Assembly: GCA_021432635.1 (NCBI GenBank)
Contig: MU270100.1
Coordinates: 183,592 to 247,591, forward strand
DNA from: Thozetella sp. PMI_491
Taxonomy: Eukaryota > Ascomycota > Sordariomycetes > Chaetosphaeriales > Chaetosphaeriaceae
Direction of reading: 5' to 3'
Length of the DNA stretch: 64,000 nucleotides
The translations under genes were made by a program, and so were the position numbers. The first letter of the stretch is position 1; every line of letters begins with the position of its first letter. The notes below the pieces were generated by a model. That model made no database searches and had not been told where the DNA came from. It saw only the letters and a program-made list of their open reading frames with translations. Below are positions 46,035-57,971 of the stretch, piece after piece.

Positions 46035-47186
46035 CTACCGACGGTCAACTGTGGGCTCCTCCTCTTTTCGTCTTGAGGTCTGCGCATCGGCAGTTTGGGG
46101 CGGTTCGCTCTTCAACTCTCTGTCAAGATGGTTGTCCCCATGTTGGAGAGCGGCCCAGCAATCGCGATGCTGAAAACGAAGCACCTCGTCACCCCAGCTC
46201 CACCAGCCCGAGGTTAGATTTCGCGCAAAAACCTCCAGTGCCTGGTACCCTGGAGGAAGCAGCTGGTCAAACAAGGCGCGAAGGTTGGGCTTCCGTGAGT
46301 GCAGCTCGGGCACCGAGACCACAACTTTACCCTTAGCCTCGGCGGCCCAGGTGCTTCCACGCCTGCGGGCGATCAAGAGCCGCTCCCAGGGTTTTCTCCA
46401 TAGCGAGTTCACAGCAACGATGGGCTCGCCCCCGGTTGTGACTTTGAGCCAAGTCCATTCGTCCAGCAGCTCAACTCCCCAGTCGGCAAAGAGCCCCCTA
46501 GGGCTAGTTAGCATTTCGGTGAAGCGTGCAGCATTAGTCACCCAGACAGCGACTAGCCCGTCTTTCGAGAGGTGAGAGGCAACCGGGATCAAAGAAAGTA
46601 GGCTCCGGATGGCATCAAGGTCATCGGCTGTGCGGTACCCTCTCCTCTTGCGCCTGGCGGAACGATTGGGCCATGGGGGGTCTAGTATGATGAGGTCAAA
46701 AGCTGGTGCCTTGGATAGGAAGCGCGCTCTTTCCGCCTCGATGGTTCCTAGAAAATATTGCGAACCGTGGGGGATGAATATCTCAGGGGAAGGGTCAGGC
46801 AAGAGGACCGGGGAGGCCTTTCTCTTCCGGCCTTTGTCCTCTTGTTCCTCTTGTCCAGCGGGCTGCGAGTCCTGCAAGAGACGGGGCAGACACCATGGCC
46901 CACGGTACGATGCCGCAAGCTCAGCCAGAGCCGCCTCGACGGCAGCCGAGGTCATCAGCTCGATCACTTGAGCCAAAGCGCTGGGGGCGGGCTGCGGAAG
47001 TTCACCGGATCTGGGTTCCGGGGTCGGAAAGGGCCGGTCGGGGGGGTTTTCCGAGCGAAGTCGGATGACTGGCTGACTTTTTAGCCCAGGCGGAGAAGGG
47101 GATTGGGCCTCCTCAATCGACCTGGGGAGGTCTAGCAGGACGACGGTTCTGCTGGCATTCTGGAAGAGGATACAAGAGTCACCCAT
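46035..47186 (-). CDS. MT-A70 family methyltransferase, METTL4-like
   Basis: Intron-less, 383 residues, convergent with uL23m (133 bp apart). SAM-dependent methyltransferase of the MT-A70 family. The catalytic DPPW motif is at residues 169-172 (FDLIILDPPWPNRSARRKRR), preceded by IPHGSQYFLGTIEAERARF and followed by GLVAVWVTNAARF, WGVELLDEWTWLKVTTGGEP, LWRKPWERLLIARR and a final RKPNLRALFDQLLPPGYQAL, EVFARNLTSGWWSWGDEVL. The order and the RKPN/EVFAR block match METTL4, which methylates adenine (6mA in DNA or m6Am in snRNA) in characterised organisms. The substrate here is unproven. Divergent from the Leu5-type carrier gene. Confidence 0.9.
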   Translation of the reverse strand: MGDSCILFQNASRTVVLLDLPRSIEEAQSPSPPGLKSQPVIRLRSENPPDRPFPTPEPRSGELPQPAPSALAQVIELMTSAAVEAALAELAASYRGPWCLPRLLQDSQPAGQEEQEDKGRKRKASPVLLPDPSPEIFIPHGSQYFLGTIEAERARFLSKAPAFDLIILDPPWPNRSARRKRRGYRTADDLDAIRSLLSLIPVASHLSKDGLVAVWVTNAARFTEMLTSPRGLFADWGVELLDEWTWLKVTTGGEPIVAVNSLWRKPWERLLIARRRGSTWAAEAKGKVVVSVPELHSRKPNLRALFDQLLPPGYQALEVFARNLTSGWWSWGDEVLRFQHRDCWAALQHGDNHLDRELKSEPPQTADAQTSRRKEEEPTVDRR

Positions 47187-47968
47187 GAGGTCGCGTGACC
47201 GACAGGGCAGAGGCCGTCGCGGGCTTTCTGCGACGACGGGTGCAAAGACAGGTGCAGCGACTGGGACGGCTCCTTTTTTGTGCTTCAGCCCGTGGCGGCG
47301 GGAGGACAGGAGCGCACGCGACCAATCCGGCGCTTAGGCGTTTTTGCCTCTCCAGCCCTGGGTAATCAATCCTACGGGTCCTATCGCGCCCCGGAGCGAT
47401 CCAGGCGACCAGGCCACAACTCACGTACCTTGGGCTAGAACAATTGGTGCCAGAGACGGACCCGGGCTCACAAAGGGGTCATTTTTTGTGGCGCTCGTTA
47501 GGCCGACCCAATGCCACAGTAAGCTTCAGGACGGCGTGGGCAACGGCGTGATAAAGCCCTTCCACGAGTCCCTGAGACACACGCTGTAATTAGAGTGCAC
47601 CCAGCGCAAGGAGCATAAAGAAAAGGCCGAAAAAGTCCAGGTCGGCAATCCTCGGCTTGGTGTGGGGCGCCGTAGAAATCCCTAGGAGCCGAACGGCCGT
47701 ACCGCCGGGCCTCGCCCCCCTCCAAAGCACTTTAATGACGTCCGCCCGCTTCTCATTCCCGGAACCCTCTTTTTTTGCAGCAGAAAGAAAGCACGCAGGC
47801 GACCAGCAACACCGCGCCTTCCCCCACAAAACCCGCCCCTCCCTTCCGGCCAAAGTCCCCCGGATTGATGAACTAGATGCGCTCCTAAAACCCGTCGGAT
47901 ACGCCCATCAACCCAGCAGAGCCGGAGGCAGCTGAGGCCTCGTGTACAGGCAGGCACTCGGGCAGGGA
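47187..47968. promoter_or_regulatory. Divergent METTL4-like / carrier promoter region
   Basis: 782 bp between start codons, GC-rich, with only shadow frames. Promoters of both genes must lie here. Confidence 0.45.
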
Positions 47969-49232
47969 ATGTCCTCGGCCGTCGCAGGCCATGCCTCCAT
48001 GTCGGAGGGGCCGCCACACGAGCCACGAGAGGCTGCCGGCCTCGCAAGCAACGGCGCGCCTCATGCCACGAGGAGGAAACGAGACTTAACCCTTCGCGCC
48101 ACCGACGAAACGGCGGGAGGGCCGCGCAGGAAGATCTCGGACCGGCGCAGCTTCGACTACCTGTGGCGGTCCGGGGTCGCCGGCGGACTAGCAGGATGTG
48201 CGGTATGTGCATTCCCTCTCGAGCGCTGACGGCCGCGACGCTGATACGATCTTTTAACAGGCCAAAACTACCGTCGCGCCTCTCGATCGCGTCAAGATCC
48301 TCTTCCAGTCCCACAACCCCCAGTTCGCCAAGTACGCCGGCTCCTGGGCCGGAGTCGCGACCGCGATCCAAGACATCTACCGCCAGGACGGCCCTTCGGG
48401 TCTGTTTCGTGGTCATTCGGCTACGCTTCTTAGGATATTCCCTTACGCGGCGATCAAGTTTCTTGCCTACGAGCAGATCCGGTCCGTTATCATCCCCTCC
48501 AGGGACCACGAGACTCCGATACGCCGTCTGTTGTCCGGGTCGCTTGCGGGTGTCACTTCCGTCTTCTTCACGTACCCCCTCGAAGTAATCCGCGTCCGCC
48601 TCGCATTCGAGACTAAGCGAGACTCCCGGTCGTCCCTCCGCTCCATTTGCAAGCAGATATACCACGAGCACCCGTACGGCAACGGCACCCCCTCTGTCAC
48701 CCTCCCGAATGCGCCTGCTGCCCTTCAGACGGCGGCCGGCGCTGCTGCGCAGGCCCTAAACACGGTGGCCCCTCGCTCGGGCATTATCAACTTCTACCGC
48801 GGCTTCTCGCCCACCATGCTTGGCATGGTCCCCTACGCCGGCATGTCGTTCCTCACGCACGATACGGCCGGAGATGTCCTGCGCAACCAGCGATGGGCCA
48901 AGTATACCACGCTCGCACAGCCCGAGAACGCACCACCGGGCAAGCCGGCACCCCTGCGGTCCTGGGCCGAGCTGACAGCCGGAGGCATCGCCGGCCTCGT
49001 ATCACAGACGGCGTCGTATCCCCTCGAGGTCATCCGGCGCCGTATGCAGGTGGGCGGGGCGGTGGGCGACGGTCACCGACTGCGCATTGGCGAGACAGCT
49101 GCTCTGATCATGAAGGAGCGTGGCCCCAGCGGTTTCTTTGTCGGGCTGACGATCGGCTACGTCAAAGTATTCCCCCTGGCAGCAGTCAGCTTCTACACGT
49201 ATGAGAGAATGAAGACTTGGCTGGGCATCTAG
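47969..49232 (+). CDS. Mitochondrial carrier, Leu5-type (coenzyme A/PAP transport)
   Basis: Exons 47969-48202 and 48261-49232 (58-nt intron, GTATGT to TTAACAG, phase 0) give 401 residues. Three mitochondrial-carrier repeats: TTVAPLDRVKILFQ in the first, FFTYPLEVIRVRLAF in the second, QTASYPLEVIRRRMQVG in the third, each with the PxD/ExxK/R signature. The block SATLLRIFPYAAIKFLAYEQ and RRLLSGSLAGVTSVF closely recall yeast Leu5 and SLC25A42/16, which move coenzyme A across the inner membrane. The roughly 60-residue charged N-terminal extension is usual for fungal members. A second Met 10 residues in (MSEGPP) could be the start. Substrate by homology only. Confidence 0.88.
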
Positions 49233-49808
49233 TTGCTTGGCGTCTCTCTTCTTCTTTTTCCCCCCCTTTTCTAGTCATAAGATCGGCGTTTAGGCACATG
49301 GAGTCAGCCAGCATTCCAACCGCTTGGGTATGTCTGTTTCTTCTACTCCGCGGTCATGTCGCGATCTTGAGATACCTCTATAGAGATGGCTCTTGGGCGG
49401 ATATATGGTCGTCTATTCCTGCATTACGGGGGTTGAGGGGGTTGGGGTGGATACTTAGAGGTACAGCACTTGTACACTACAGGTCTCACTCTGCGTCAAG
49501 GAGTTCGTTAGGACGAGGAAACATAGCGTTTACGATCTGCAATTCGCAATTTGCACCTTTGTTTCACATAGTGATGTTCGATAGGTGACATTCGTCCATG
49601 TTCTTATATTTATTTCTAATGACGAGTCTGATGCGTGGCAATGTTGCGGCCCCCCAGATGGACTTGGCCTGAACACAAGATACCTAGGTGCTGCCTCCAA
49701 TGTGATGTGTTGCGAATTAGACACCGAGGACATGGCCGGATTCCTCGTCCACGTTCACTCCCCTCCAAAAAGCAAACGAGTTATTTCCAACCCTACGTGA
49801 GCCTTCAT
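49233..49808. other. Convergent spacer
   Basis: 576 bp of 3' sequence between the carrier and LtrA genes; no gene seen. Confidence 0.5.
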
Positions 49809-52243
49809 TCATTCCTCGTGGCGCCTGAACATGAGTGACTCGTTTTCGTGGCTCGCTAGGACGGAATCTCTGTTGGGACGCTCTCGCCCCTCCACCAAGG
49901 GGGATACCTGGGTAACGGGGTGCTGCTCGCGGCGTCGGAAAAATATAGGCGGAGGGTGTGGCAGATGGTTCACGATGAGGACAATAAAGAAGACGAGGCA
50001 AATTGTCGGCAGCATCCAAGGCGAGCTCTCATAAGCCTCGGCCCTGTCATCGTTGTTGTTGACCAGCGAGACGAGACACAGGCCAACCGCGAAGAGCGTG
50101 TTGAGGGTGGTGCGGAAGTAATTGAAGGGAGTGAAGCGCTTCGTGCGCGACACGACGTATAGCAGGTTCATAAGTAATAGAACAATGCCAGCAGAAATGA
50201 AAGCGTATAAGAACTACGAAATATAAGCATCAGCGGGCCGAACATGTTTGTATCGCAAACTGTAGAGTGAGGCACCTACCACTGTGTTAAGCCGGCTTGC
50301 ATTCTGTTCGTAGACCTCGTCCTGAAGCTCTTGCTCAGTCCCGTCGAATCCCTGCTCGCTTGCCTCCTTGAACGCGCCTTCAATGTCGAAGTTCGCGAGC
50401 AGCGAGTTGAAGACTGTCTTGACGAGGTATTCTAGGGCATTCTCTAGATCTTTGTACAGCGGGTCATCCTCGTTGACCTCCGTCGTCGCGTTGGCGATCA
50501 CCTCGGTGACGTTTGCCAGCTGGTGATACGCATCATCAATCGCCACCTGGGTGTCTTGGTATCTCATAGGGTACAGCTCAAAGACATGGTCAAGAGTGCT
50601 GTTTACGGTGTCGAGGACCTGCTCGACGGAGATGTTCTCGGTGCTGTCGGCCAGTTTCTGCATGGCGTCGTCGAATGTAGTAGAAAACCAGCCGACAACT
50701 TCTGCGATCTTGTACCAGAGGACGACTGTTCATGACCGAGTGTTAGTAACTTCCTAAAGTGGATATTTATGTAGCCACCCGGAGCATGTCTCAAGAGCAG
50801 GGGCCCAAATGATCCCGATATTCGATGAAAACGGCAATAAAAAGCACGGGAAGACGTACACTGGGCCGAGCCCTCGACGAATAAAGTTAGCGACAGGTGG
50901 AAGGGGAAGTGAAGGACTGCCCAGATCAGCTGGCGGTAGCGTGGGAGATGCAGGTGGCGCATCCAGTCGAAGTAGATCATGTAGACGATATAGAGCGTGG
51001 TCACGGCGGCCGTCACGGTCCCAATAGTAGGCGATGTCCACGAGTCCGCGTTCTTCACGATGAGGGTGATATTGCTGCACACCACGATGAGTCCTTCACC
51101 AATAATGATAAAGGTGAGAAGACTCATGCGGCTAATCAAGTGTGTGCCCTCGAAGCTCAGGACCTTCCAGAACAGCGACAACACGGCGGCGGAGACGAGC
51201 TCGGCGGCGCCAATCACATACCACGCGACGTAGATGTTCGTATTGCTCTCGGTAAAGGCGAAATTGAGGCCAAGATAGACCATGGCAGTAGCCAAGTTGA
51301 GGCCGATCATCATGCCCAGAGGCGGGAACGTCTTCTGGTAACGGCGGACATGCCATAGAATAGTGCCATACTGAACGGCCATGGTCAGTCGCGAGGCCAT
51401 GAGAATGATAGCTGTAGCGTGATGTTAGCGTACGCAATGACTTCCTTCCCTCTCTAGTTTCCACCCCGTTGGCTGCCGCGCTGCGGGCGTCGAGTCGGAC
51501 TTACACATCGCCCGGAACGTCAGCCGGACCTGTTGCATGGGGTCGAAGTTGGCCGCAACGACGGCGAACCCCACCATGACGCCTAAGTGTACCGCCCTGG
51601 CGCAGCGCTCTATACCTACTGTCAGCCGAAATCTACAGAGTGGGACCCCGGCCCAGGAGGTTGGTGTGGGACGGGGCCGGCGACCAAGGCGGCAGCTCAC
51701 CGAAGATACTGTCTGTTACAAAGCGCACGTCGAACAGGCCGACGAGCGCCCATGTAAACCATAGCATGCAGAAGTAGCCGATATACGAGGTCAGCTGATC
51801 TTTGTTCGTGACATCGTGAACCTCAGAGAAGACGGTGAGGTTGGCGGCGAAGAAGAGATCGTAGAACAGCTCCGAGTTCGTCGCTTCTTCGTGCTATTTG
51901 TCCGCGAGCGTGTCAGTCCAGACATGTCCACTCTTCCTTGGTTCTAGGGGAAGGGGCAGGTGAATTGGGTTCTCCCAATTCCAAATCCCACGTAGCTCAG
52001 AAGCGGTCCTCAGGGGGCAGGGGAGGGCAGATTTGCGCGGCTCGTATAGTGTACCTTTTCAAATTCAGGGCACTCGTGGCTGCCGCTGTCACGGTAGCCG
52101 AGATTCTCGATATCCCGAATCTTGTGGCGTTCGGAGCCCGCCGAGTCCGAGGCGGCCTCATCGCCGACGACAGGGCTCTTGATCAAGTAGAGCTTATGCT
52201 CCTTCTCACCATGCAGGTGCGCGTCCTGTTCTCCGTGGCCCAT
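49809..52243 (-). CDS. LtrA family (low temperature requirement A) membrane protein
   Basis: Six exons (minus): 52055-52243, 51701-51893, 51505-51609, 50860-51411, 50280-50725 and 49809-50213, with introns of 161, 91, 93, 134 and 66 nt. All join in phase to 629 residues. A soluble N-tail (MGHGEQDAHLHGEKEHKLYL) leads into NSELFYDLFFAANLTVFSEV, the LtrA signature start. Many TM helices follow: YFCMLWFTWALVGLFD, FAVVAANFD, LATAMVYLGLNF, LLTFIIIGEGLIVVCSNITL, AAVTTLYIVYMIYFDW. Exon 5 encodes a mostly soluble loop of about 130 residues, and exon 6 has three more helices. LtrA proteins are poorly characterised. The ACACCATGG context supports the chosen start. Confidence 0.88.
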
Positions 52244-55119
52244 GGTGTAGCGGTGCTGCGAAGGAAGGGGAACGCTGCTTGTTCTCACGAGTTCAGCGAC
52301 TGATTTTCTGCAGGGAGGCCGGCGAGCACTGGTGCCTGGGCTGATAGGTCGTGGGGGACGGGGCGAGATATGCGCCATCGCGATGGGTCAGCACGTTATT
52401 AATATCATCGCATCTGGCTCGCTGGTGCGATGATCCCTCTCGCCGTCGGTGTGGAACCGACGGCGGCGAGGGATACAGGGGTAACGGCAAGGCAGATGGG
52501 AGGCACGCCTATGTTGCGCTGGGTCTGGGTTCCGGCTGGGAAATCATGGCCCCAACTGTGACGCCATCTATCTGACTGCAGAGCTAGGCTCGAGGCATCA
52601 GCTCGTAGAGCGGACAAACCACAGCCAATCAGGAGAGCCGGGGTACACGAATATCACCATATATGGAGGTGCGGCTGGAAGCCTAGCCCCCCTGACCTTA
52701 CGGAAGATTTTCCTGGGAGGCGGCGAGAAGGTGCAGCGGCCATGTTGGGGCCCTCGTGAGGATATAGCGGGCACTATTCATGGCGGGGTCGGAGGAGCCG
52801 CCTTCATTTTAAGGATTCGGGGGCCGTGGCCCGTGGCCTTCACCCAACCCTTGTTGCCTGGAAATTCGATAGGTATCCGTGACCGACCTCGCAGACGTTT
52901 CTTTTTCGTTGTTCTGGTCATGGGACCTTTTAGAGGGAAAGCTGATGGATTGGTTGGTACTCGCTGCGAGACCTTCCCCTTGTCTCTCTGAGCGGGCTAA
53001 CAGCAAACCAAGTCCGACAAGTACAGGTGGCTCAGCCAGATGCAATGATCGTCCAGCTAGGCGACTCTGGAAAGATTACCGGCCAGGGAGGGAGGACCAG
53101 GAGGGCGAGCTAAGACGGCGGGCTAAGAAGGTGGGTGCTGAGTAAAAGGCTTAGCAATGCCGGCAGTGCAGAATCCCTCAGGCTGATTGTATAAACCATG
53201 TAATGCCATTGGCCGCTGACCTCGAGATTCGTTTCCCACATTTTAAGCGTGCGTGTGAGCCGCGTCGGCCAAGCCCCGAGCCTCGGCGAGGAATGTTCGG
53301 GGTCTCGCCCCCAATTATTCGGGGCCCCAAAAGATAATCTTGAGCACCGGTGCCGCAAACACGAGGTCCGACCACTCCAAGGCCAACGAGTGGGAAAGAA
53401 CTAGGTACCCAGTTCCCGTTACTACCGTCACTAAGTCTGACTAAGTCTGCTTGGGAAGGTGAGATAAAGAGACAAATGGTCCGTTTTGGGACATGTCTCG
53501 ATGCCACTACACACGGCCGAGTCGCTCGGTAGAGACACCCTTTGAAGCTCCGCGGCGAATCTTCAATAGGCCCTCGCCAATCATCCATCCCCGGCCCCAA
53601 TGTGCTGGCAGGCATAATAATTACAAGCTTACCTTCGCGCCGAAGTGTTCGTGGCCGCGGGGCCTTTTGTCAAATCGACAGGAGACCGTGCATAGATGCC
53701 TTGTTCATGTCGAGAGAGGCGTCTCCGGGCCGAGAGGCCACGCTCGCTTTATATTTTTCCAAACAATGACCCTAAATCTAGTAGGTTGTACTGTCAGGTC
53801 TGAAAGCGGACGAGGCTTTGTCACAGACATCCGCTCCTTATTGCCTCCGAGACTAGACTGCTCTCTATTGCGTCGAGGGCTACTGAATTAAACATCATTT
53901 TGAGTTCGACCTGTGCTTCCGCCGGGTGGCTGTTTAAAATCATAACTGCTCGCAGATCCCGCTTCGGTCGAGCCCACTGGGCGTGATTGTGATATAAGTA
54001 TGCCCTCGCGTGCGCCATCTTTTGGTGACAGCAAGCACGCGGAAAACACCAAAGAAAACCTGCCCTCCGCCGAGTTATTTACCCGTCGCCTGAATCCGTC
54101 TAAAAGCCCACGTCTCTTCAGGAATGAAGCCTACGCGTTTCCTCTCAGCTATCTGCCGTAAGTCACTGGCTAGTGGAAGGGAGAATGAGGACAGCGCCGT
54201 CACGCCTCTCGTGAAGCTCCAAAATATGGTTGATGCGCTCGTTTCGGCGTACAGTAAATCGCCAGAGGAGGACACTTTCGACTGATATGCATGCATGAAT
54301 AATTTTAATACCTGCGAAGACAAGATTAAGAGCACGGATAACTGTTACGAGAAAGAAATATGCTGCTACTACGGTTTCGGTACATGATATGCCTCTCGAT
54401 CGAATGAGGGTACACGTCGATGCTAACTTCCATTCCCGCAGACATAGCCAAGTCGCCCTCAAGAACGAGCGCCACCGCGGTGGCATCGCACGTACCCTGA
54501 TATCGGCTCTTCTAGATCCTACAGATGGTAAGACCGTTTGTCCAGCTGAAAAAGGCGGTCAATAGGAAGCTGGGGACGAGGTGTGGGAACGAGAGTATTT
54601 GGTGGGGGGGAGGGGAGGTCAGCGCTGGGATGGACGGGCCATTTGAGACCTATAAAGACCACTCTCCGCTTCTACTCGGCTGTAGGCTGTAGTTTCTAGT
54701 CCTTGTGTCCTAGGTTTTCGTTGGCATAATAAAAGCCCCTCCGAACCTCCTTCTAACGTGTATAGGGACCGCTAGTCATTTATTTCGCGATTTTTATCTT
54801 TTTATATGCCATTTTCGATAGAATGCTCTTTCGAGCGTGTTGTTGGTAGAGTAGCACAGCCAGTACCTGAGCTTTGGTCCGGTAGAGGCAAGCGAAAAGT
54901 ATTGGCGCTAAGCCAGGGGGCTCCGATTAGATTGATTGCCTCGTGGATTGACAGCCACTGATCGGCATGATCGACCCTCGACAAGCCACACGCCATAAAT
55001 TTACACTCCAACCCAAACTCAACCTTCCCACGCGCCCTTCAGCCCCGAATTCCCGCCCACATTGGCTGGTTCTGTCGACTCCCACCAAATTCCCTTCGCC
55101 CAGATTCTCTCCCTCCAGC
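52244..55119. other. Intergenic region, 2.9 kb
   Basis: The largest gene-free stretch on the right side. Short frames on both strands show no family resemblance. A splice-like arrangement near 54121-54520 (ATG at 54124, GTAAGT, later CCGCAG) does not yield a convincing protein. An in-frame upstream ATG at 54967 could extend ORC4 by 51 residues. Confidence 0.4.
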
Positions 55120-57971
55120 ATGTCGGGCCGCCACGGCACGCTCAAGCGCCAGCGACCACCGACCACCGACGATGCGCCCACCGAGGGTTCGCCAATGTCG
55201 GCCGCCAAGAAGCGACGCGTGAGCGAGGCTGGCGGCGCGTCACCCACTCCAGCCCGGTCTGGAAACGGCATCACGGACGTCCTTTGGAACCTGGGCCGTC
55301 GGTTTGTTTCTGGAAGCGTCTCCCTGACCGGAAAGCCCCACGAATCCACACACGAAGCCGACGAAGAGCCCAAGCCGAGGCCGGACGGATCTGCGGCAAA
55401 GAAGGGCCAATCGCGCCACAGGCCATCGAGCACCCTGAAAGCTAAGAACACGCGCAATGTCTACGACGTCCCAGACTCCGGTGACGAGCTGGACCTCCCT
55501 GAACCCGCATCCCAGCCAAAATCTGGCCGCTCAAGAGGACGAGCTTCTACAAATGGCCAAGAATCGGAGAAACAAGGCTCAGGGCGGCGGCCCAGGAAGG
55601 TGGCAGAGAAAGTCACAGCAGACGCTCGTAACGAGCAAGCTGAGACACCTACCAAACGACGCCCTGGGCGGCCACGGAAGATTCAACCGGATGCGCCGCC
55701 CTCAAATGGCGTCGGAGACCTGTTTTCGGCCGAGGATCTCCTCGACCCTTCGCGGATATCGAGCAAGCTGGGGTCTCGTAAGAGGAAGGGCGGCGCCGCG
55801 ACGAAAGAACTGGAAGACTCTGCAAAACTGAAAGGTATCTTGACACCCGAGAAGCGGGGCGGCCCCCGACGGAAAAAGAGTGTTGTTTTCGATAAGCTCG
55901 AGAGCGGCAAAGAAGCCGAAGTGTTCTTCGAGGATATACCGTCTAAGGCCTCGTCCTCGAGACGAGCCGCCAAGCCCAGTCGCAAGGCGGCCGAGATTAT
56001 GGCAGATCAACGGGCTACCCAGCAGAAGGTCAAGCGGCGGCGAGAAACCGTAGTAGTGGAAGCCGAGGAAGACGAGGTAGACGAGGAGGATGACCAGGAA
56101 CAACTCGAAGATGACACCGACAGGGACGTCGCGGATACAGAGGAGGAGAACCCGGACGCGATGGACGTCGAGGACGGCGAGGACGGCGAGGACGATGAAG
56201 TCTGCATGATCTGTTCGAAGCCGGACTCTAAGGCCTCGAACCAGATCCTCTTCTGCGATAGCTGCGACAAGGCCTTCCACCAAAAGTGCTATGGCGTCGC
56301 CTTCATTCCGAAGGGCGACTGGTTCTGCCGCGAATGTGCTCCGCCTGAGCCGGCTCCTACCAAAGACTTGGTGCTTGAAGACCAGGGACTATCGGAGCGG
56401 GCTTCTCTAGATGACCGGGCCCCCGAAGTGCCCAACTTCGGCCACCACTTGCAAGCGGCGCAGCGGGTGCTGCTGGACCGTTGCACGGGGCGGCGCCGGA
56501 TCAAGCTGAGGGGGCAGGATGATGCGTACGAGAAGACGTCGCAGCTGATTGAGCAGACAATCGTGGCCGGTGAGGGAAACTCAATGCTGGTGATTGGATC
56601 TCGAGGGTCAGGCAAGACAACGGTATAGTTTTCACCGCCCTATTCCTCCCCACGACGAGACTTCAACAGATATCTGACTGTAATGGCAGCTGGTTGAGTC
56701 CATCTTGGCAGATATGTCACAATCCCACAAGGGAGAGTTCCACGTGGTAAGATTGAATGGGTTCATCCACACCGATGACAAGCTCGCCGTCAAGGCCATC
56801 TGGCAACAGCTCGGCAAGGAGCTAGAAGAAGAGGAGGGACAGATTGGCAAGGTAAGCTCGCTTCAGGCCCTGTTTTGGATACATTGCGGGCGCTGACAAG
56901 AACCGGCAGGCAAACACCTATGCCGATACCATGGCTTACTTGCTGTCGCTCTTGTCTCACCCATCCGAGTACGCCGAGGGACAGGATGGGGTGACGAGCC
57001 AGTCCGTTATTTTTGTCATTGACGAATTTGACCTCTTCGCCACCCACGGCCGCCAGACGCTGCTGTACAACCTCCTCGACTACGCGCAGGCCAAGAAGGC
57101 CCCGATCGCCGTCCTGGGCCTCACCACCAGGATCGATGTGGTGGAGAGCCTAGAGAAGCGGGTGAAGAGTCGCTTCAGCCACCGATATGTCTACCTGTCG
57201 CAAGCCAAGAGCGTACCTGCATTCTGGGACATGTGCAAGCAGGGCCTGACCATCGCCGATGAGGACATGGGGGCCGAAGGGATTGATGCCACAGTGGAAG
57301 GGCATGCTCAGTTTTGGGAGTGGTGGAACCAGCGCATCGATGTAAGTGTGCGGTCGGGCGCAGCCCCTTTCCGCTCGGCGAACGTCCGCTGACAACCAGG
57401 AAAGACTCTCTACAAGATGCAGTCGTTCAGAGACCACCTCGAGTTTCACTTTTACAGCACCAAGTCGGTCCCGGCCTTCTTGACCACGTGCATCCTGCCC
57501 CTCTCTAGCCTCTCGCCTCGCTCCTTGGCGCTCGCCATCCCATCCGACACGTTCGCCCTAGAGCCCCCGGACTCGAACCTCCACGTGCTCGAGTCCCTGT
57601 CGGACCTCGATCTCGCCCTGCTAATTTGCGCGGCTCGGCTCGACATTATCGCGCACACGGACACGGTCAACTTCGCCATGGCGTACGACGAGTACACGGC
57701 GCTGATGGGTAAGCTACGCGTCCAGACGGCGGCCTCGGGGATGCTGGCTGCGGGCGGACAAGGGCGCGTCTGGGGCCGCGGCGTGGCAGCTATTGCGTGG
57801 GAGCGCCTCATCGATCTCGGACTGCTCCTCCCCGCCGGGGTTGGCGCGCGCGGCGCGGCGGCCCAAGCGGGCGCCGAGGGCAAGATGTGGAAGGTGGATA
57901 TGGTGCTGGAGGAGATTCCGGGCGCGGCGGAGCTAAACAGCGTGCTTACGAGGTGGTGCAAGGAGATCTGA
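55120..57971 (+). CDS. orc4: Origin recognition complex subunit 4 with AT-hook-like and PHD regions
   Basis: Exons 55120-56622, 56690-56851, 56910-57341 and 57405-57971 (introns 67, 58, 63 nt) give 887 residues. N-terminal 350 residues are basic and disordered, with AT-hook-like KRRPGRPRKIQP and SGRSRGRAS. An acidic block is followed by a PHD finger (CMICSKPDSKASNQILFCDS, then CDKAFHQKCYG and WFCREC, about 361-408). The AAA+ domain has Walker A GSRGSGKTTL (split by intron 1) and Walker B SVIFVIDEFDLFA, then sensor LGLTTRIDVVESLEKRVKSR FSHR. The last intron must end at AAG (57404), not the CAG 5 nt upstream, to keep frame (TLYKMQSFRDHLEF). Part of the nuclear ORC that loads MCM at origins. Start at 55120 preferred to 54967. 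Confidence 0.9.

Noticed and set aside
53178..53891. Opposed 130-145 codon frames in the ORC4 upstream spacer
   Set aside because: Mutually overlapping on both strands, no conserved motifs.
54121..54520. Splice-like ATG...GTAAGT...CCGCAG arrangement, suspected small mitochondrial protein gene
   Set aside because: No phase combination gave a protein resembling a known family; stops follow quickly in all readings.
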